Source of the DNA: Calliopum simillimum | Lineage: Eukaryota > Arthropoda > Insecta > Diptera > Lauxaniidae | Assembly (NCBI GenBank): GCA_951812925.1 | Contig: OX638368.1 | Span: forward strand, 26,537,187-26,601,186 | Direction: 5' to 3' | Length of the DNA: 64,000 nt | Shown here: piece by piece, positions 51,781 to 63,699 of the stretch | Position numbering within the stretch: the first letter of the stretch is position 1 | How the letters are laid out: the number at the start of each line of letters is the position of its first letter | Notes under the pieces: model-generated | What the model was told of the DNA's origin: nothing | Databases searched by the model: none | What the model saw: only the letters and a program-made list of their open reading frames with translations | Position numbers and translations under genes: made by a program

Positions 51781-53564
51781 TATCTGGTTTCGATATCTGA
51801 TTTTGACCATGAGATAGCCAGTGAGTAACATTCAAACCTATTTGTAATATGACGAACTTTGACATTTATCGATTTTTGTTCTGATTACGCCCACATTTCG
51901 ACAAGTGTATAGTATTTGTGTTTGGCAACTTCCTGTCAAATTTCATTAAAACAACATGTCTAGTTTACGAGCTATAATAGAATGTAACGAAAAGTGTCGC
52001 GACCTTGAAATTTTACAACAAGTGCGACAGCTTTTATACAGAGCAAAGCTAAAAAAGTTGACAAGTTTTTGGAACGAAAAGAATATTGACAAATGCTTTG
52101 TTTTTCTACTGGGAACAACTACATTGTAGGTAATTTGGCACATAAGACAATTAAAATAAAAAATTAAAAAAATTAAACTGTAAAAAAAAGTAAAATCGTT
52201 GGGTTGGTTAAGCATAACAAATCTGGCAGCACTGGTTAGCATATTAAATATCATAATACAGCGCGGTGTTGTTGTATTAATTTTATACAAATACTAAAGC
52301 ACGAACCGGAGTAACAATTATAATTATATGTAGTAGTTGTTGTTATTGTTGCTGCTGCATGGTGCGTGTGTCGAATTATTTTAATACAAATTAAAAACAA
52401 AAAAAAAAAAATCACCGTAAGCTTGCGCGCATGATCAATGAACTCATGCATGAAGCATAAATGTAAAGTGGGAGTTTTGGAGGGAAAGGGATTTTGAATA
52501 TTCGACCTCCCAGTGGTCAGGAAAACGCAATGAATAAAATGAAACTGTAATGGTACTACGTTGGTATATATGTATATTAACAATTTAAAATGTAAAAACA
52601 CAACAAAAACAATAATCATAAAAAATGAAAACCAAAAGTTGGGAAATCAACAAAAGCGAACAAGTGTTACCACTTTTTTTTTCTTCGCTCATTTGTTTGT
52701 TGTTACTTTTTTTTCGATGGCAGCATTCTGATTACTTTATGGTTTGATGGCGCTATTTCGACCGGATATAGATTTTTGTTGCTGTTGTTGCTGCAATTGT
52801 TGTTGTCACTTTTGTTGCTGTCACAAAATACATTTTAAGCGGATGTGCGATTTAATCAGTTAAACAAAAATAATAATAATAAGGTTAGGCAGTTATGTAG
52901 AGATTGAAAAAAGACACCTAATGAGGCTTACAAATTTGTTAGCTAAACTTTGATGACTGACTTTTGGTGGATTAAGTTTTGATTTTATCTTGCGCTATAT
53001 AATCTATCACTTAAGAAAATCACTTAATTATTGCGCAACGCAACGTTATGTTTAAGTGTAGTGTGCTGTATGATATTTGAGGGTAGAAGAAAATTTGTTT
53101 TTTTGATGTTTTACAAAAAATATTGCATCGTACCTACTCTCTATTTAATCATTTGCTGAAACAAAAACTTTTAGAACAGACCTAGCTTTTTAGAACCGTC
53201 GGGTCTGTTCAAGACTGATTAAAAAAAAAAAAAAAAAAATTATGCGCCCAACTCAATACACATGAGGGAAGTAAAACTTATATTTAAAAAGTGGGCGTGG
53301 CATTTATCAGATAACGCCATATTTTCGACCAGTGTATGGTATTTATGTTCAGCTATCAATAAAGCTTGTATAACTTGCGAGATATTAAAACTTTCAAGAG
53401 TTTAAAAGTGGGCGTGTCAATAAAGTGATTACTCTCCAACTTCATCTAGTGTATGGCAGCCTACGTTCGCAACCTACCTACAAAATTTTATTTAAATATC
53501 TATTATGACTTGCGAAATATTTGGTGTATCACATAAGGTTACGTAGCTTCAGGGAGGGAATAAA
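51781..53564. other. Mixed DNA with GGGCGTGGC-class fragments
   Basis: Fragments at 51860-51970 and 53280-53530 share CGACAAGTGTATAGTATTTG / CGACCAGTGTATGGTATTT and TTACGAGCTATAA / TTGCGAGATATTAA, so they are copies of one old repeat. Between them the DNA is AT-rich with A/GTT microsatellites (52320-52350, 52780-52820) and no supported gene. Confidence 0.35.
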
Positions 53565-54185
53565 GAAGGCCTAGACTAACGAAAAATTGCACCTGAGTTA
53601 TAGGGTCCAAACAGATTTTCTGACTTGTTTTAGAAAAAAAAAATTTCTTGTGTCACCCTATTCGACAGTATATTTGTCATACCAATTTTTTTATTGAGGT
53701 CAGAAAAAAATACTTTTGAAGAATAATCCGTTTGAAGGCTCCAGTAGATAAAAAGCAGCGAATGGAGCGCGCACATCATACGCAGCGCAACGTATGCGAT
53801 TTACTCGTGTGTTGCATAGAAAAATATTTTTTTCCGACCTCAAATTAAAAACTTAGTATGACAAATGTACTACCGAATCAGAGAAAATTTAACGATGTTT
53901 CCAGGAAAAACTGTAAAAGGGTATAAGAATGGGATCTTTTCTTTACTAAAATGGCCGCCAAAGTCAGAAAAAGGAAAAAATTTAAATATCAAATTTAAAG
54001 GTCCAGAACTTTGCAAGACCATGTTAGACCCTATAAATCAAATACTATTAGCTAAAAATTTTTCGCAAAAAAATTTTTTTTTTTCTAAAATAAGTCAGAA
54101 AATCTGTTTTAACAATATAGCTTTTCAGAGGTACATTTAAAACCCCCCTTCGGTGCAATTTTTTTTTAGTCTAGGCCTCTTCTAT
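53565..54185. repeat. Inverted-repeat element F, copy 1
   Basis: The left end GAAGGCCTAGACTAACGAAAAATTGCACC and right end GGTGCAATTTTTTTTTAGTCTAGGCCTCTTC (read in parts) are inverted. Inner inverted pairs are CAGATTTTCTGACTTGTTTTAGAA/TTCTAAAATAAGTCAGAAAATCTG and TTTGTCATAC/GTATGACAAATG. The length is about 620 bp. The ORF at 53865-54140 has no recognisable domain and is only loosely shared with copy 2. Confidence 0.6.
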
Positions 54186-54277
54186 CACCTCCCAGGAGCT
54201 TCATTATCTTATGCGATATACCCTGTATATTGGTTTAAAATTTTCAAACGTTAAAAAGCGGATGTGGCACTTTTCAT

Positions 54278-54357
54278 CCATATTGAGATTCGAACCCGGA
54301 ACACATTGCTCAGAAATATATAACAAACTCATAAGCATATTCAGCTATGAAACCTCT
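54278..54357 (-). pseudogene. Weak tRNA-like sequence
   Basis: On the minus strand, CCGGGTTCGAATCTCAA gives a near-consensus B box, and CATAGCTGAATATGC about 50 nt before it gives a partial A box. I cannot fold a convincing cloverleaf. It may be a SINE head or chance. Confidence 0.25.
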
Positions 54358-54540
54358 TGAAATTTTTGTGTAAAATTTGAATTTCAAAACAAATTTGTTG
54401 AAATTTATAAATAGATTAAAAAAAAAAAAAATTGGTCTTTTTCTGGTCCGAATGTAATGCATAAGGAGACAATTGACCTTTTTCTGATCCAAATGTAATG
54501 CATAAGGAGACAATTGGTTAAACTCAATGACAAACAATGT
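54346..54540 (+). repeat. Family K repeat with 44-bp direct duplication
   Basis: GACCTTTTTCTGATCCAAATG, TAATGCATAAGGAGACAATTG and the preceding near-identical 44-bp copy are in tandem. The whole stretch, including AATTTATAAATA and CAATGACAAACAAT, recurs inverted at 56575-56760 with one unit. Confidence 0.5.
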
Positions 54541-56009
54541 AAAACGTAAGTAGAACTTTATATGTGATGGGATCAGAATTTGGACTAATCGGTTTCTGTA
54601 GTTTGCAAACTGGTCGAGAGATATAATGGGATAACGGAAAGTATCACAAAAAAAAGTTTAAAAAAAAGAGTCACAAAAATTACTCCCACCCTTGAGATTA
54701 TGCATTTAATGCGGCCAAAGTAGTTTCACTTCAAAAAGATTTGGAAAACTAAAAGATTATGACTGGTGTCAAAAAAGTGAGCTGAGGCATTAAAATGTTG
54801 CTCATAGCCGTTTTATGCATTATGGTTTTATTTTATTACGTTCTCAAAAATGAGTCGGATCTACATAACCTTAGCCAAATTCTGACAATTTTGACATAGT
54901 CAAACAAGTTTTTTGTACAAAGTATAGTGTATTCAATTTTCAACATAGCCAATGACGCTACCCTTACTGATTTTTATTAATTTTTCTTAAAGACTTTTTC
55001 CCTTTTACTGACTGACTCTGAGTGCATTTGCTTGACATCACAATTCATAAACTGCCTTATTATATATTTGTTTTAAGAAAATTATTAAAATTTATTTTAG
55101 GCATAATTTAAATGCTAATTATGACTAAAGTTAATTTTAATAAATTTTTTAAAATATTCATAAAATTATTACTGCTGTTACTGAGCTATTAAAACAATTA
55201 GCAAAACTCGTTCAAAAATATGCAAAAACTTATGTAAGCCATTTAATGGAAAACAACAGCACTTATGAATAACATTAGGGGAATAAATAAAGAAAAACAG
55301 TTTTAATTTGTTGTTGATCTACTGTACTTTGGCATTAAGTCGGTAATTACTTATAACAAGTTTTTTTTTTTTATTCACAATTAACAAACTACTATACATT
55401 TTATTTTGCTGTTACTTTTGTCTTAAGCAAAATATTTGTGGCAAAAGTGTTATGCAAATTTTTTATAACATAAAATGTTAATTATTTTATTAATTGAATA
55501 TGAAATGTTTTAAAAGCTGCTGTCCAGCAAAGGTGTAAAAGAAATTGTTTGAAAATATTTAAATTTATTTTTTTTTTGTAATTTTAATAAGTTTTGATTA
55601 TTTATTAAAAGCAGCAATTAACTTTTAGCTATTGGAAAGTATATCACTTAAGTTGCTTGCAGATAAATATAGTCCAATAACTATAATAAGGGATTATTTT
55701 CAAAAATGCTGAAATATATTTTTTTGATTTGATTGACTAAGCAGAAATAATTTTTCGATAGAATTCTACAAATCAGAACAAATTTTACACGAAGAAAAAA
55801 ACCGCAAATTTTAAAAGAAAAATTTTGCTTACAAACTCTGAGCCCTTCAAAGCTTTTAGCAGAGAAATAAAAAGCCATTTGTAGAGTAAAAAAATTTTAA
55901 AAATTTGGAAAGAAATGAATTTGTATAAGGTAGTTAAGGGGTTCAGATGTCTTAATGTGAAATTTCACCATATGCAAACAATAGATCTACTTTCACCTTA
56001 CAATATCTA
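54541..56009. other. AT-rich DNA, nothing recognised
   Basis: This is intergenic or intronic sequence with no supported coding region. The phrase GTCAAAAAAGTGAGCTGAGGC near 54765 recalls the family I flank at 3885. Confidence 0.3.
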
Positions 56010-56011
56010 TA

Positions 56012-56110
56012 TCTATATATTAATACGCAAGACAAAAATTTGTCCTCCATTTTTTACTATGTTAGAAATGGAGTACGACTTTGAATTATATACCATTAGA
56101 AAGGTATTTG
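56012..56110 (+). mobile_element. Helitron-like 5' end
   Basis: TCTATATATTAATACGCAAG directly follows an A, continuing GACAAAAATTTGTCCTCC and TTTTTTACTATG. This matches in style the 5' ends of many arthropod Helitrons, which I recall with the TATTAATACG core. It runs straight into an inverted family H copy, which may be internal to it. Confidence 0.35.
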
Positions 56111-56430
56111 TGTGTAGATATGCACAAAGTTAAAATTATTTTAATATGTTGCCCTTAAGCCTACCAAAATTATATACAAATTTTTCAATATTAACAGCAA
56201 TAAAGTACGCACTCAAACAGAGCTGAAACGAGGATAAGTCACAAAGAGAAAAACAAAAGGCATAGCACAGTTTGTATTTTTTGTTTTACGTTTCATATTT
56301 GTCATTGTACCAGGGATGATAAATGAGCTTTTCTTTTTTGTACCAAAAGTACTTTGTTTCAAAGTTATTTAATATATTTATGCTCAAATTTTGACCATTC
56401 GGGGATTCTAGTCCACATAAAAGTGTTAAC
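56110..56430 (-). repeat. Family H repeat, inverted copy
   Basis: Read on the minus strand it gives GGACTAGAATCCCCGAATGG, TATATTAAATAA, TTTATCATCCCTGGTACAAT and TTTAACTTTGTGCATATCTAC in the same order as 27766-28080. Confidence 0.5.
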
Positions 56431-56574
56431 TATTCCGCTGTGCATAGGTTCAGCGCATTAATTCTACTGAAACATGTTAGGAATGAAAATTTGCTATGAA
56501 TATTCTTTAAAACGCTCCAAAAGTGATAAAATTTGCTCGTTCTCTACAGGACCACGGACTATTTCAAAAATAGT

Positions 56575-56760
56575 TTGTAAATTAGAATTATTGTTTGTCA
56601 TTGGATGTAACCAATTGCCTAATTATGCATTACTTTGAGACCTGAAAAAGGTAAATTGTCTCCTTTGCATCGCATTCGGACTCGAAAAAAGCCAATTTTT
56701 TTTATTTTATTTATAAATTTCAAAGAAAAAAAAATTTTAAGAGATCAGAGTTAGGTCTCA
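56575..56760 (-). repeat. Family K repeat, inverted copy
   Basis: AATTGTCTCCTTTGCATCGC, ATTCGGACTCGAAAAAAGCC and TGTTTGTCATTGGATG are the inverted counterparts of phrases at 54430-54535. Confidence 0.5.
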
Positions 56761-57535
56761 CCTTATACGGGTATGAGCTACATATTCAGTAGTATCAAAA
56801 AATTTGCTCAATTGGCTCTTGATGTCATTCATAGTACAACATATCGTATGAGTAACATTTCACATAGCGAAAATCCCGGAAAATGAATGGTATCACTGAA
56901 TTCGTGGCATATTTTCCGTCTATTATGACTTAAACCTATAGTGTATTATATTATCTATACATACCAATATGTTTTTAAAGCGGATTTGGTGTACGAACCT
57001 AGAGAAGAGAGAAAAGAAAAAGATTAATGTAATTGCTTAAATTTTTGAGCTACCTTAAATTTAGAAAAAAAATCGACTTATATATATAACCTTAATGTTT
57101 TAAACATCATACTGTAATTGTAAACGTTTAATATTTTGGTCAAAAGGGGCTGGCCACAAAATGTCAAATATGTCAATACCAATTTAATGCCTCACTTAAT
57201 ACCGATGGCAATTAAGTGTTTTGCGATAACACGTACAAATTAATCAATTGACAAAAATTAAAAAAAAAAAAAAAAATTAAAAACTTAATGCCAAACAAAA
57301 AAATTATAAAAATATCGACATTATTTTGACCACGACAACCTGCCTGCCGAAGAAATCAAGGCAAACTTTTAACATTTTTTCGATTATTAAATTGCAATTT
57401 TTGATTTTTGCGGTCGAAAATATTGTGTATTAATGAAATTAAATAATTCGACACAACATGACTGTGGCATGCAATTGTTCATTAGTACTCTAAGGGTACG
57501 ACCAGAGTGATCTTTGCAAAATTATTTATAGGTTA
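56761..57535. other. AT-rich DNA, nothing recognised
   Basis: No gene or repeat with copies elsewhere in the window could be supported. There is an A-run near 57256-57276. Confidence 0.3.
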
Positions 57536-57800
57536 TTCCATTCCAAACGGGAAAATGATAAAAATTTCAATTAAATCTGCAAACTATTGTAAAATATGTT
57601 AGTTTACTTTTCTTACTTTTGATTCCCTTTGGTATTGATTTTAAACTTTGTTGGTATTAAATTCTGATTTTTTTCCAAAAAAGTTTGAAATTTATTTCAG
57701 AAAAGTATGAAATTTATTCCAAAATAGTTTAAAATTTACTTTTTTTCGGCATTGTTCTATATAAATACATTTTTAAAATTAAACTTAATATTTTAGTGTG
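57536..57800 (+). repeat. Family G repeat, solo copy
   Basis: TGATTCCCTTTGGTATTGATT, TTTGAAATTTATT(T/C)C units and CATTGTTCTATATAAATAC are shared with both inverted ends of the element at 61380-62360. Confidence 0.5.
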
Positions 57801-58679
57801 TGAATATTTCTATTTCAGCATTAAATTACATTGTTTTTTAACTCTAAAAAAATTTTAATAAATCATAACAAATTTCCTTTTTTAGCATATGGAAGTCATG
57901 AATTCTTTTAAATTTCACTTCAGTTGACAACTGTATTCTCAGACAGTATGGAGCATAAAAAAATTCTGCCAAGTAATTTAGCAAATGACTATTAAAAGCT
58001 TTTAAATCAATAAAGACGTAAATCAGCAGGGTTATTAAGTAATTTTCAAACATTTAACTGATGCATGTTTTATGTTTTGTGAGTCACACCAACACATACA
58101 ACAGTTTTATTACTACATAAGATATTGGTTTTTCTGTGGTGAGTGTTTTCTATTAGTAAAGATTTAGCACTGTTACGCTACACAAGCTTCTTTGAAATCA
58201 TCTAAACTTGAAATGGTGCTTTAACCACTATTTTGAAATATGTCCCGTGAGTCAAAAAAAATTTCGCACAGTTCTTAAAACTTGTCCCGCAAGTCACAAC
58301 AGGTAAAAAAATATTTCAACAGCCATAGTTTCCTACATCAAATTTAAACATTAAGATACCTTCTGTTATTGTCTATGGTAAAAATGAATAACTGCTTAAG
58401 CCGATTTTTGATCTAAAAGCAAATCGGTCCAAACTGCTTTCAAAACCAGAGCACTCATGCAGCTTTGCCATGTGATCAATGATCGACATAAGCGTTCATT
58501 CCTTATTACAACAGATGTGTTTACAACTTTTTGATATTTTTTAGAACAAAATTTTTAATGATTTTTTACTTGTCCCATGAGTCACGATATGTTTTTTACA
58601 CATACATTTTTCTTCTATAATTTGCTTGACATATAAAGATTGCAAAAATATTGGCGTTAAAAATTTTTATATTTTTTTT
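57801..58679. other. AT-rich DNA, nothing recognised
   Basis: The phrase TGTCCC(G/A)(T/C)(G/A)AGTCA recurs at about 58242, 58285 and 58574, suggesting an old short repeat leading into the 58.7-kb array. No coding region is supported. Confidence 0.3.
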
Positions 58680-60080
58680 AGTATTAAAATGATTAAAATC
58701 CAACATATATCTTTAGGGTTGCCAGCTGGTTATTTTCAGAAATTTCGTAAAAAAAACATACTTTTTGTGACCAAATTCAAATTTTTGATGTAGGAAACGC
58801 TCAGATTATCTTTTAAAAATTGTACAAAAACTTTCAGGGTTGCCACCTGTTTTTTTTTGTAAGTTTCGTTTAAACCATATATTTAAAAGAAAAATGAAAT
58901 TTTAGTCATAAAACGCTTAGATTAACTTTTTTAAAATCCAACATATATTTTTAGGGTTGCCACTTGGTTATTTTCTGAAATGTTGTCAAAAAAATCATAC
59001 TTTTTTGCAACTAAATTCAAATCTTTAGTCTAGGAAACGCTCAGATTAACTTTTAAAAAATTTTACAAAAACTATTAGGGTTGCCACCTGGTTTTTTTTG
59101 TACGTTTTGCTTACCCATGTATTTCAAAAAAAAAAAACAGAGTGAAGTTTTTGTCTTAAGACGCTTAGATAAACTTTTTTAAAATCCAACATATATTTTT
59201 AGGGTTGCCACCTGTTTATTTTCTGAAATATTGTTAAAAAAAATCATACTTTTTGCGATTAAATTTAAATTTTTAGTTTAGGAAACGCTCAGATTGACTT
59301 TTAAAAAATTGTTCAAAAACTTTCAAGGTTACCACCGGTTTTTTTTTTTTAAGTTTTGCTTAAACTATATATTTCAAAAAAATTTAAGTCTTATCACGAC
59401 AACATATATTTTTAGGTTGCCACTTGGTTATTTTTTGAAATTTTGTTAAAATCATACTTTTTGTGACTAAATTCAAATTTTTAGTTATGGAAATGCTCAG
59501 ATCAACATTTTAAAAATTGCACAAAAACTTTCAGGGTTGTCACATGGTTTTTGGTATTAGTTTTGCTAAAGCCATTTATATAAAAAAAATTTAATTTTAG
59601 TCTTAAAACGCTAAGATAAACTTTTAAAAAATCCTACATACATTTTTAGGGTTGCCACTTTGATAATTTCCAAATTTTTTTTAAAATCGTAGTTTTTCTG
59701 AACAAACTCAAATTTTGGGTTTCAGAAACATACAGATAAACTTTTTTTTAATTATAAAAAAACTTCCAAGGTTGCCATATGGTTTTTTTTTTGTTAGTTT
59801 TGCTCGAACCATACGTTCAAAAAAATGAGTACATAATAAAGAAAAAGTACAATTTTATCAAGATTATAGAAAATAATCAGGTGCCAACACTGAAAATGCA
59901 TGCTGGATTTTAAAAAGTTTATCTAAGCGTTTTATGACTAAAATTTTGTGTTTTTTATTTACGCATGATGGCAACCCTGAAAGTTTTTGTACAGTTTTAA
60001 AAAAGTTTGTTTGAGCGTTTGAATTTGAATTTAGCCACAAAAGTAAATTTTTAAAAATTGCATAATTTCGGAATATATAA
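58680..60080 (+). repeat. Tandem array of ten 120-bp units with an inverted terminal unit
   Basis: (A)AGGGTTGCCA(C)NTGG recurs at about 58715, 58836, 58953, 59077, 59201, 59325, 59414, 59533, 59648 and 59768, so units are near 120 bp. Two types alternate: one preceded by AAAATCCAACATATATTTTT, the other by TTTTAAAAATTGTACAAAAAC. The paired period is about 240 bp. One unit (59325-59414) is shortened to about 89 bp. From about 59880 the sequence turns round: TTTTAAAAAGTTTATCTAAGCG and GGCAACCCTGAAAGTTTTTG are inverted units. No coding content. Confidence 0.75.
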
Positions 60081-60989
60081 CGAAATTGCTTTTTAAAACC
60101 CTGAAAAACTTGGGATCAACAAAAGGCGCCAAAATTGGGTTCCCTAATCGGAACTATGCTTTGATGCTGAGACAAGGTTATCTCAGCAAATAGTGTTTTG
60201 TTTCGGTGAATTTGTCTATCTCTGCCTTTCGCAATCACTCTGTACTCAGCCTAACTGTTGCACATGCGCGACTCTGCGATAAAAATCAACAGCAGCAATG
60301 GCATTAAAAATCAAATTGGTCGCGTACACGCACTCGCAGACACACCCAAAAACTGTGCACACACACACTGTAAAAGTGAGAGGGAGACAACAAATGTCAG
60401 AGGTAAAAGCGATTTACAACAAATTAAAAAACGATCAAAATCAAATAAAACGTAGAAAAAAAAGAACAATAAAAAAAAAAAAAATAACAAAATCAAGGAA
60501 AAAGATATAAAAAAAATTTTAAAAAAACTTTAAATTTTAAAAAAAACAACATCATAAAGAAAAAAAAACTCCATTCTAACGCATAAATCAAGAGAGAGAC
60601 AAAAAATAAACTAACTAAAACCATAAATAGCATTAGTAACGAAATGTTGCTGCTGTTGCTGCTTTTATTGTTGTTCTTACCGTGTCTGTTGCGGATATTT
60701 TCTAATAAGAACAACAACAAAAGCAACAACATAATGAAAACTGGTTAGCTATGGTGTAACTGTAAAAATTAAGCAGCCAACATTTAAAAGTTAAAAAAAA
60801 AAACGAAGAAAACCTCTATCCATCTAAGTATCTGGTAACTCATACAAAACAAAAAAAAAGCTATGAAAAAGCTTTGCCTTTTTTGTTGTCTTGTACGCAT
60901 GCGCAGAGCGAACAGGTTGTTGCGCTCAAGCACAGTGGATTTTGTGCAGTGCTTGTTATTTGGAAAATTTTTGGAAACTGAAAAATTTT
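60081..60989. other. Microsatellite-rich leader-like DNA
   Basis: CACACACA and CAGCAGCAA patches, GAGAGGGAGAC and long A-runs (60453-60560) resemble fly 5' UTR or promoter DNA on the plus strand, but no coding exon follows in view. A GTTGCTGCTGTTGCTGC patch lies at 60644-60661. Confidence 0.3.
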
Positions 60990-61350
60990 GGAATTTTATT
61001 TATTTTTTTCTGACCTCAATAAAAACAAAATCTTATGACAAATGTACATCCGAAAATGGCCTCGAAAGTCAAAAAGTAGAAAAAAAAAATTTAAATATCA
61101 ACATTAAGGGTCCAGAACTTTACAAAATCCTTCAAAACCTTATAAACCAAATAAATTTCTAGAAAACTCATACAAATAGCTAAAAGTTTCTCAATAAAAA
61201 GTTTTCTCTAAAGCACTAGGGTAATCCAAAATATTTTTTTCTAAAACAAGTCAGAAAATCAGTTTTAACCCTATAAGTCCTCGGGGGTACATTTTAGACC
61301 CCATTTCAGATAGCATTTCTTTAATCTTGGCTTCCTCTAATACCTCCCAT
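60990..61350 (+). repeat. Inverted-repeat element F, copy 2 (right half)
   Basis: TTTCTGACCTCAATAAAAAC, TATGACAAATGTAC, GGGTCCAGAACTTTACAAAA, TAAAACAAGTCAGAAAATCAG and CTTCCTCTAATACCTCCC follow the order of 53845-54190. The left inverted half is missing. Confidence 0.55.
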
Positions 61351-61379
61351 AAACTTCAAAACCTTGAAATTTGTTTGAA

Positions 61380-62360
61380 ATCTATACCAGAAGAGATTAA
61401 AATTTATTCCAAAATTGTTTAAAACTAATATTTTTTTTGTCAGTGTTCTATATAAATACTTTTTGGTATTAAAGTTAAACTAAAATTTTTACTGTAGTAC
61501 GAGATTCGGCAGCAGGATTACTACGCTTATCTCGTTTTTAATCGAAATCTAGTCTTTACGTATATTTATGAATGGGAGTATATATTTTAGAGGGGATGCC
61601 GATCGAAATGTGGCCACAAGTATTTTAAAATAGCGATAACTCATGAACCCTGAGTCACACGAGGAAAAGTGACTTATGATTCTTCATAAAAAGATTAGGG
61701 AACTTTTCCTCATGCGACTCACGGTTCATGAGTTATAGCACACACTTAACGAAGAAGGCTAAAATATCAACATCAATGAAGTCGTGTACAGGCAGCTGAT
61801 TTTTTTCTGAAAGTGTTTTCGTCTAAGGTCATGCGACATTTCTAGTAAGGAATTCTAAAAAATTTGCGACAAATGAGTTTCGAATTCGTATTTTTCTTAC
61901 CAAAGGGGGGCTTAAAGCGTTAAAAGTCATCCAAATTGGATTTCCATTTCGAATACTCAGCATCCTAAGAACAATAAGGACAAGAATTAACACGATCAGT
62001 TTCCTTTTTTATACCAAAATGATGAGATCAAGTGACTTGTTTCTTTTCTGAGATGTTAAAATATTTGAAAAACTTACTTTGCCTACAACTGATTATTCTA
62101 TATCATCGCCCAGTATGCAATAAAAACGAATAAAATTGGTTCTCACCGAATAAGTGTCGCTCTACACATTAAAAATTTTAGTTTAATTTTAGAACCAAAA
62201 AGTATTTATAAAGAACAATGCCAAAAAAAGTATTAATTTTAAACTATTTTGGAATAAATTTTATACTTTTCTGGAATAAATTTCAAACTTTTTTGGGACA
62301 AAAATAAGAATTTAATACCAAAAAAGTTTTAAATCAAAACTAAAGGGAATCAAAAATGGA
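61380..62360. repeat. Element G with about 120-190-bp inverted ends
   Basis: The left end (61384-61505: TTTATTCCAAAATTGTTTAAAA, TGTTCTATATAAATACTTTTTGG) is answered at 62168-62350 by CCAAAAAGTATTTATAAAGAACA and TTTTAAACTATTTTGGAATAAA. A nested hairpin lies at 61624-61738 (ATAACTCATGAACC / GGTTCATGAGTTAT). No transposase is seen. Confidence 0.5.
61624..61738. repeat. 115-bp hairpin inside element G
   Basis: GCGATAACTCATGAACCCTG and CACGAGGAAAAGT on the left pair with CTTTTCCTCATGCGACTCAC and GGTTCATGAGTTATAGC on the right; the spacer is about 35 bp. Confidence 0.55.
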
Positions 62361-63699
62361 ATAAAATGAAAAATCCGGGAAGGCCAAAAGTTCTCCGATC
62401 ACGAGAATGTAAAAAATGTTGTAAGGTTTTGTTTGGTAATGGGACAAAATCACCACATTTTTAATTTAATGATTAGGTTACAAAATCACTGAAAATTCCC
62501 ACTGTGCACTGTATAGTTTCAGCGCATGACAGATGAACGAAAACCCAGACAGTTGAAAAGACAAATAGACAGACAGACATTCGGATGAATATAACAAGTT
62601 GAACGACGACGACAACAACAGCAGTGAAGAAATTAAAAAACAAAACAACTAACAGCAACAACAGATGGATGTTGGCGCAAATAAAGTTGCTGACCTCGAG
62701 ATGGTTTTCATAACGCCTCTGTGCTACGGTGGGACCAACAACGTAAAGGTGCGAGTGCGAGTGGCATGCAACTAACAATTCAAGTCGAAAGCAAACAACA
62801 GTCAGCCACCACAAATAGACAGACAGACGGACAGTCAGACACTCAGAATTATGGACAGTTGAAAAGCCATAGTGGCAGTTGTTTGTAATGAGCATTAGGG
62901 TGGACATTGACAGAATAAATTATTTAAAATATATAAAAAAAATTTATTTTCTACATTTAGTAGTGCTATCAGCACGCTGTTGCGCAAAAGTTCTTTAGAA
63001 TTTAATTTTAATCTCGCAATATAATGTCCACTCTAAATGTGTGCATAGTTGAGAGGAGCATTCACAACTTTAGCATGGCTTCATCAGACCACACCAAAAG
63101 CTTTTCCAAAGCATAAATAAATAAATCGCAAACCATCTTGTAAACTAACATGGTAATAAAAGAACCGAAGCAACAATAACAAAGTGCAAAAAAAAAGATA
63201 TGAGAAATAAATTTTTTACAAATAAGTGTACTGGCCATATACTCTGTATGTGGTATGTGAGTAACATATGGGAATGGTGCAAAAAACGCGAGTTACAAAA
63301 CAAAAATCCAAAAAAAAAAAGTGTAAACATATTCGCGCCATCGCATTAGAAGAGACAGATGAACAAACAAACTGACATTAAATGTGAACGCACTAACTGC
63401 CTGGGCAGACAGTTATGGTTGAATAAATAGTGGAAAAGTCAAAGGAAGAATCGCCCGCCCTGTGTGTGCTAATTAGTTAATGAGTAAACTAACAAACGAT
63501 GGAGTTATATTATACAGACAGCGTACGTACACAGCTTTAAGTTACTCCTTGGAATTTTCAATTAGTCCTTTGGTATTTCGCACTGCGCCAAAAATAAACT
63601 GGATAATGCTTGGAAATAAAATGAAATCTTTGATGTGTAAATATTGAGTATGAGAGTGCCTGATACGAAAGAAAATCTGCACTGAGTTGATTTAAAAAT
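62361..63699. other. Non-repetitive upstream DNA, no gene supported
   Basis: GACAGACAGACATTCGG and similar CAGACAGACGGACAG patches (62565-62582, 62816-62840) and a GC-richer stretch at 62690-62800 occur. The antisense 144-codon ORF at 62473-62907 is hydrophobic low-complexity sequence reading through these patches, not a convincing gene. Confidence 0.3.

Noticed and set aside
53865..54140. 91-codon ORF in element F as a transposase
   Set aside because: No catalytic or DNA-binding motif is visible, and the matching region of copy 2 at 60.99-61.35 kb does not keep the frame.
62473..62907. 144-codon minus-strand ORF, possible membrane protein
   Set aside because: Its hydrophobicity comes from complementing CAACAACAA and CAGACAGA patches. 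No family resemblance and no splice or promoter support.
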